From Leadbetterella lacustris (lineage in GTDB: Bacteria; Bacteroidota; Bacteroidia; Cytophagales; Spirosomataceae), in contig OZ248425.1 of NCBI GenBank assembly GCA_965234335.1, forward strand, positions 124,001 to 188,000: DNA of 64,000 nt, given 5' to 3'. The position numbers and the translations under genes were made by a program. Below the pieces are notes generated by a model, which did not search any database, had not been told where the DNA came from, and was given only the letters and a program-made list of their open reading frames with translations. Shown here piece by piece: positions 61,241 to 64,000 of the stretch (positions are counted from its first letter, which is position 1; each line of letters starts with the position of its first letter).

Positions 61241-61703
61241 TTTATAATTTTAAGGGTTAATGATTTCAGTTTGTTTAAAAACTTTACAAATAAAGCAAAA
61301 AAAACATAGAAATAGCTGTAAAGTTTTCATTGAAAAATTACCCGAGCTAAAACACTATTGACTAGCGTTTTGTAGTCTTATGAAACTGTATATCGAGTGA
61401 AAAAAAATTAAAAAAAAATGAAAAAACTTAATTTAGCTTATGATTTGGAGTCGTCTGTGTTTCCCAACAGCCCAATTTCTTAATAAAAGACGTAATAAAT
61501 TCTACTAATTTTTCATACCCGGACGCCGCCGTTACAATCAATCCTATTAAGTCTTAACTTAAACTGATAGAATTATCCGCACACGTTAAGGCCAGTTAGA
61601 AAGCAATTGTGCAGGATTTATATTTCTGGAAGCAAAAAACAACTTCAACAGCAGATATAATTATTCTAACAGCAAAGTTTTGTTAAAATTTGTTCCCTAA
61701 GAG
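61241..61703. other. 463-base gap before a small hypothetical gene
   Basis: AT-rich sequence upstream of the permease gene. It may contain fragments of a lost gene upstream of 61704. No frame of more than about 25 residues shows family similarity to me, and no clear promoter was found. Confidence 0.35.
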
Positions 61704-61916
61704 GTGATGAATGAAACCGAAGGTCAAGTTTTGTCGTCTAAAAATACGAGAGCTCTAAAAACTATCCTTCAAGAAACCGAGCTTTTGGCTGACAACAAGC
61801 CTCCATTAAGTTATCAAAACGTCCTTAAAAGAGAGTCAAAAGGTATTCTAGCTCTAATTTTTGAAAAAACACAAACAAGGGCGAACTTTTTAAATTTAAT
61901 CTACGGACAACATTAA
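61704..61916 (+). CDS. Hypothetical 70-residue protein
   Basis: The frame reads from GTG at 61704 or ATG at 61707: MNETEGQVLSSKNTRALKTI, then QETELLADNKPPLSYQNVLK and a C-terminus FEKTQTRANFLNLIYGQH. GAGG precedes the start. It is charged and helical. I do not recognise it. Because a broken YceI gene follows, it may itself be a leftover of a decayed gene. Confidence 0.4.
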   Translation: MMNETEGQVLSSKNTRALKTILQETELLADNKPPLSYQNVLKRESKGILALIFEKTQTRANFLNLIYGQH

Positions 61917-61943
61917 TTGTTAAAACTTAAAATAAATTCTAAA

Positions 61944-62505
61944 ATGAAAAGAGTATTTTATCACTAGCTGCTAGCTTAGATTCGTTGGCTACGTTCGCAC
62001 AAACATGATCACAAGACCAAGCTCACTCTAATTTAGGATTCAGTATCAACCACATGATGATTTCTGACGTGAACGGAAGTTTCAAAACTTATGATGGCAA
62101 ATTGACTTTAACAACAGCAGATTTTACGGATGCGAAAATTGAATATTCAGCTGAAGAAAACAGCATCAACAGGGAAATGAAATGCGAGATGGACACCTTA
62201 AAAGCCCCGATTTCTTCGATGCAGACAAATTTTCGACTGTAACGTTCAAAAGCACGTCTAGCAAAAAAGGTAAGGGATAAAACTATATTATCAGCGTAAA
62301 CCTTACCAAGCACAGAATAACTAAGCCAGTAGTTTTTAAAGCAGTTATAAACGGAACAGTGGAAAAACCAAGAAGCAAAAAACCTATGACGGGTATTTCC
62401 GCAATAGGATCTGTAAATCGTATTGCTTTTGGGGTAGGTATATCAGGTGCTACATTGAGCGACGAGGTAGCTATTAAAATGACAGGAGAATTCAAGAAGG
62501 ACTGA
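61944..62505 (+). pseudogene. YceI-like lipocalin protein, degraded
   Basis: Pieces of a YceI protein lie in several frames. An ATG at 61944 starts a signal-like segment (MKRVFYH) that meets stops at once. NLGFSINHMMISDVNGSFKT and GKLTLTTADFTDAKIEYSAE follow from about 62030. After NSINREMKCE the frame slips and reads LKSPDFFDADKFSTV-like sequence (DFFDADKFSTVTFKSTSSKK). A TAA follows, then NYIISVNLTKHRITKPVVFK, RIAFGVGISGATLSDEVAIK and a stop at 62505. Several lesions make this a clear pseudogene. YceI proteins bind isoprenoid-type lipids in the periplasm. Confidence 0.88.
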
Positions 62506-62579
62506 TAAATACACTTTCTCAAGACTTAAAAAGGTGAGCAATCGTTCACCTTTTTAATACTATAAGCATCATAAATTTT

Positions 62580-63869
62580 TTACTCTCGCCAATCGATAAG
62601 TGTAGGCAACGCATCCACATCAAAAACAGGCAAATTTAAGTACTTTTTAACGGCAAATCTTTCACCGTAAGCATTATCCACAAATATAACACGTTCAGTT
62701 TCTTTGATAAATTTATACTTCTCATCCTCCATTTTAAGATGCAGAATTTCGTCAAAAATGCCTTTATGAATAGCCAACTTCTCTAAGGTTCCAAAAATAT
62801 CCTCCTTGTGCTTGGTAATCAACTTAATAACCCTTCCTTTATTTTTTTGGTGATAGATAAACTGCATCACATTGGCGTTTACCATATCGTTTTTGGTAAT
62901 GGTATCGTCAAAGTCGATATAAATGGTATCGTAATCAAAACGGGCATTGTATCTACTTAAAAGAGCCCTCTCTCCTTCTAGAACATAATCATTAGAAAAA
63001 ACCTGTACATCATAATCCAGATAATCGTAAACCATCAACATCGGAAAATTCACGCCTAAACCTCTGAAAACATTCATGTTTCCCGCAATCTTGTTCGATG
63101 CTTCTAAAAGTTTATATTTACTATTCTCATCTCTTTTTAACTGAAAATACCAAGAGCCTCTTATGCCAATCTTGTCAGAAACTACTTTTCCAATAGCCTT
63201 TATCTCGTCGGTAGCCTCTACGGTTTCACTGTTTACACACACTCCATCAAACACTCTTTTTCTGATTCTTGGACCCACAAATTGCAGATTTCCATGTCGG
63301 TCAGTAAAACAATCTATAGTAAGTTCTTCACCCGGCAAAAACTCAGTTATTACGTAATTCTCAGGATCTTTTAACTCCTCGAACATCTTTTTATCTCTTA
63401 ATATAAACGCTCCTTTACTTCCTTGGCCTTCATCGAGCTTTACATATACGGGATAATCTTTTACATCTTCTATTGCCTGAAAAACGACTGGGCAAAAGTC
63501 AAAATCTTTAAATAAATCGTAGATTTTCTTCTTACTTCTACAAATTTCAGCTTGTCTCAAACCTGGCACTGCAATCTTCGTTTTTATTTTATCGGCATTT
63601 TTTGCCATAAAAACCAAAACCGTGTCATGGGTAGGCAAAATCAAATCAATTGATTCTTTTTCAATCAATAAATTGACTTTCTCTATGAAGTCAGGCTCTG
63701 AAATATTTGGGAAACCGCCGTAATAATTTTCAAAAACCATTCTGCCGTGATCTTCCCTCCCAGATGCTCCAATGAGCCTCATGTTCATTATATCTTTAAG
63801 TGCTGAATGGATTTCTAAGGCACTCTCCGCACCACAAGGAAATACCAAAACGTTGGTCTTCTTATTCAT
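62580..63869 (-). CDS. ATP-grasp protein fused to a HAD-type domain
   Basis: This 429-residue protein has two parts. Residues 1 to about 310 are an ATP-grasp ligase of the CarB-like type: VLVFPCGAESALEIHSAL at 8-25, LILPTHDTVLVF near 96, YVKLDEGQGSKGAFIL near 146, VITEFLPGEELTIDCFTD near 174 and FQLKRDENSKYKLLEASNKI near 244. The C-terminal 111 residues begin IDFDDTITKND with HAD-type Asp319 and Asp321 and continue IKLITKHK (Thr, Lys) and VIFVDNAYGER. The fused HAD part could remove a phosphate or act on a product of the ligase. It starts 3 bases after the WbqC-like gene. Confidence 0.88.
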   Translation of the reverse strand: MNKKTNVLVFPCGAESALEIHSALKDIMNMRLIGASGREDHGRMVFENYYGGFPNISEPDFIEKVNLLIEKESIDLILPTHDTVLVFMAKNADKIKTKIAVPGLRQAEICRSKKKIYDLFKDFDFCPVVFQAIEDVKDYPVYVKLDEGQGSKGAFILRDKKMFEELKDPENYVITEFLPGEELTIDCFTDRHGNLQFVGPRIRKRVFDGVCVNSETVEATDEIKAIGKVVSDKIGIRGSWYFQLKRDENSKYKLLEASNKIAGNMNVFRGLGVNFPMLMVYDYLDYDVQVFSNDYVLEGERALLSRYNARFDYDTIYIDFDDTITKNDMVNANVMQFIYHQKNKGRVIKLITKHKEDIFGTLEKLAIHKGIFDEILHLKMEDEKYKFIKETERVIFVDNAYGERFAVKKYLNLPVFDVDALPTLIDWRE

Positions 63870-63872
63870 AAA

Positions 63873-64000
63873 TCAATTTCTAATTACGTCAAATTCACCA
63901 AGCCAAAGTTTGATTTGGTCGACACTATTGAACATCAGTAAGTCCAAAACAGACAACCAAGGCACAAAATTATTGTTAAACTGCGGATATTCGATAGGTC
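63873..64000 (-). CDS. WbqC-like protein, 3' end only
   Basis: Only the last 42 residues are in the window (PIEYPQFNNNFVPWLSVLDL, then LMFNSVDQIKLWLGEFDV). The FVPxLSVLDLLMFN pattern resembles the end of WbqC-family proteins found in O-antigen and amino-sugar clusters. The stop lies 3 bases before the start of the ATP-grasp gene, so the two are co-transcribed from beyond the window. Confidence 0.55.
   Translation of the reverse strand, partial: PIEYPQFNNNFVPWLSVLDLLMFNSVDQIKLWLGEFDVIRN

Overview
The window is AT-rich chromosomal DNA of a Bacteroidota bacterium, most likely of the Cytophagales type. The reasons are a SusC/SusD pair, many lipoproteins with a short lipobox signal, Tat-exported Gfo/Idh/MocA proteins, an MbnP/MbnH operon, and promoters that match the Bacteroidota pattern (TTTG or TTG, about 19 bases, TAnnTTTG). 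No phage, transposase or CRISPR array was seen. Genus and species cannot be set from the sequence alone.

Region 1 (about 0.1-24.8 kb, almost all minus strand) is a carbohydrate island. It holds a ribose-type ABC importer (rbsA, rbsC, rbsB) with toxin-antitoxin pairs lying before and inside it, a cytosolic Gfo/Idh/MocA dehydrogenase, three TIM-barrel isomerase/epimerase-like proteins, a cupin isomerase-like protein, a DUF4432 epimerase-like protein, an alpha/beta hydrolase, a DUF1080 lipoprotein, two sulfatases, a very long haem protein of the planctomycete-type cytochrome family, and a SusD/SusC pair. Together these suggest uptake of a glycan or glycoside through SusCD, periplasmic desulfation and oxidation or cleavage, and cytosolic keto-sugar isomerisation.

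Region 2 (25.1-32.1 kb, plus strand) is a compact metal operon: a Cys/His-rich membrane-anchored protein, MbnP-like and MbnH-like lipoproteins, a YHS-domain protein, a PepSY membrane protein and a CDVCGCG outer-membrane protein, followed by an OmpR-type response regulator and a histidine kinase. The likely theme is copper handling.

Region 3 (32.5-41.8 kb, plus) carries a DoxX-like membrane protein, two Tat-signal Gfo/Idh/MocA proteins (the second GH109-like), a DEAD-box helicase, a class V aminotransferase, a small membrane protein and phosphoenolpyruvate carboxylase. Between ppc and the convergent folA lies a tandem array of nine 96-105 bp hairpin-bearing repeats plus a partial tenth whose end contains the folA stop codon.

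Region 4 (43.5-64 kb) is mixed housekeeping: two SDR enzymes, a TonB-C/TPR protein, DUF2130, a fumarylacetoacetase-family hydrolase, tRNA-His, an alpha-E/Anbu/transglutaminase operon, a phosphohexomutase, a GT2 glycosyltransferase, lgt, argC, argD, an amino acid permease, an ATP-grasp/HAD fusion and the 3' end of a WbqC-like gene. Several genes are visibly decaying: GxxExxY, an MntA/HepT pair, a YceI gene, a small membrane protein downstream of lgt and an unidentified remnant near 45.6 kb.

Gene boundaries throughout carry short degenerate word-like repeats such as CACGGATT/TCCGTGTTCC. In two cases these supply the GTG start codon of the neighbouring gene.
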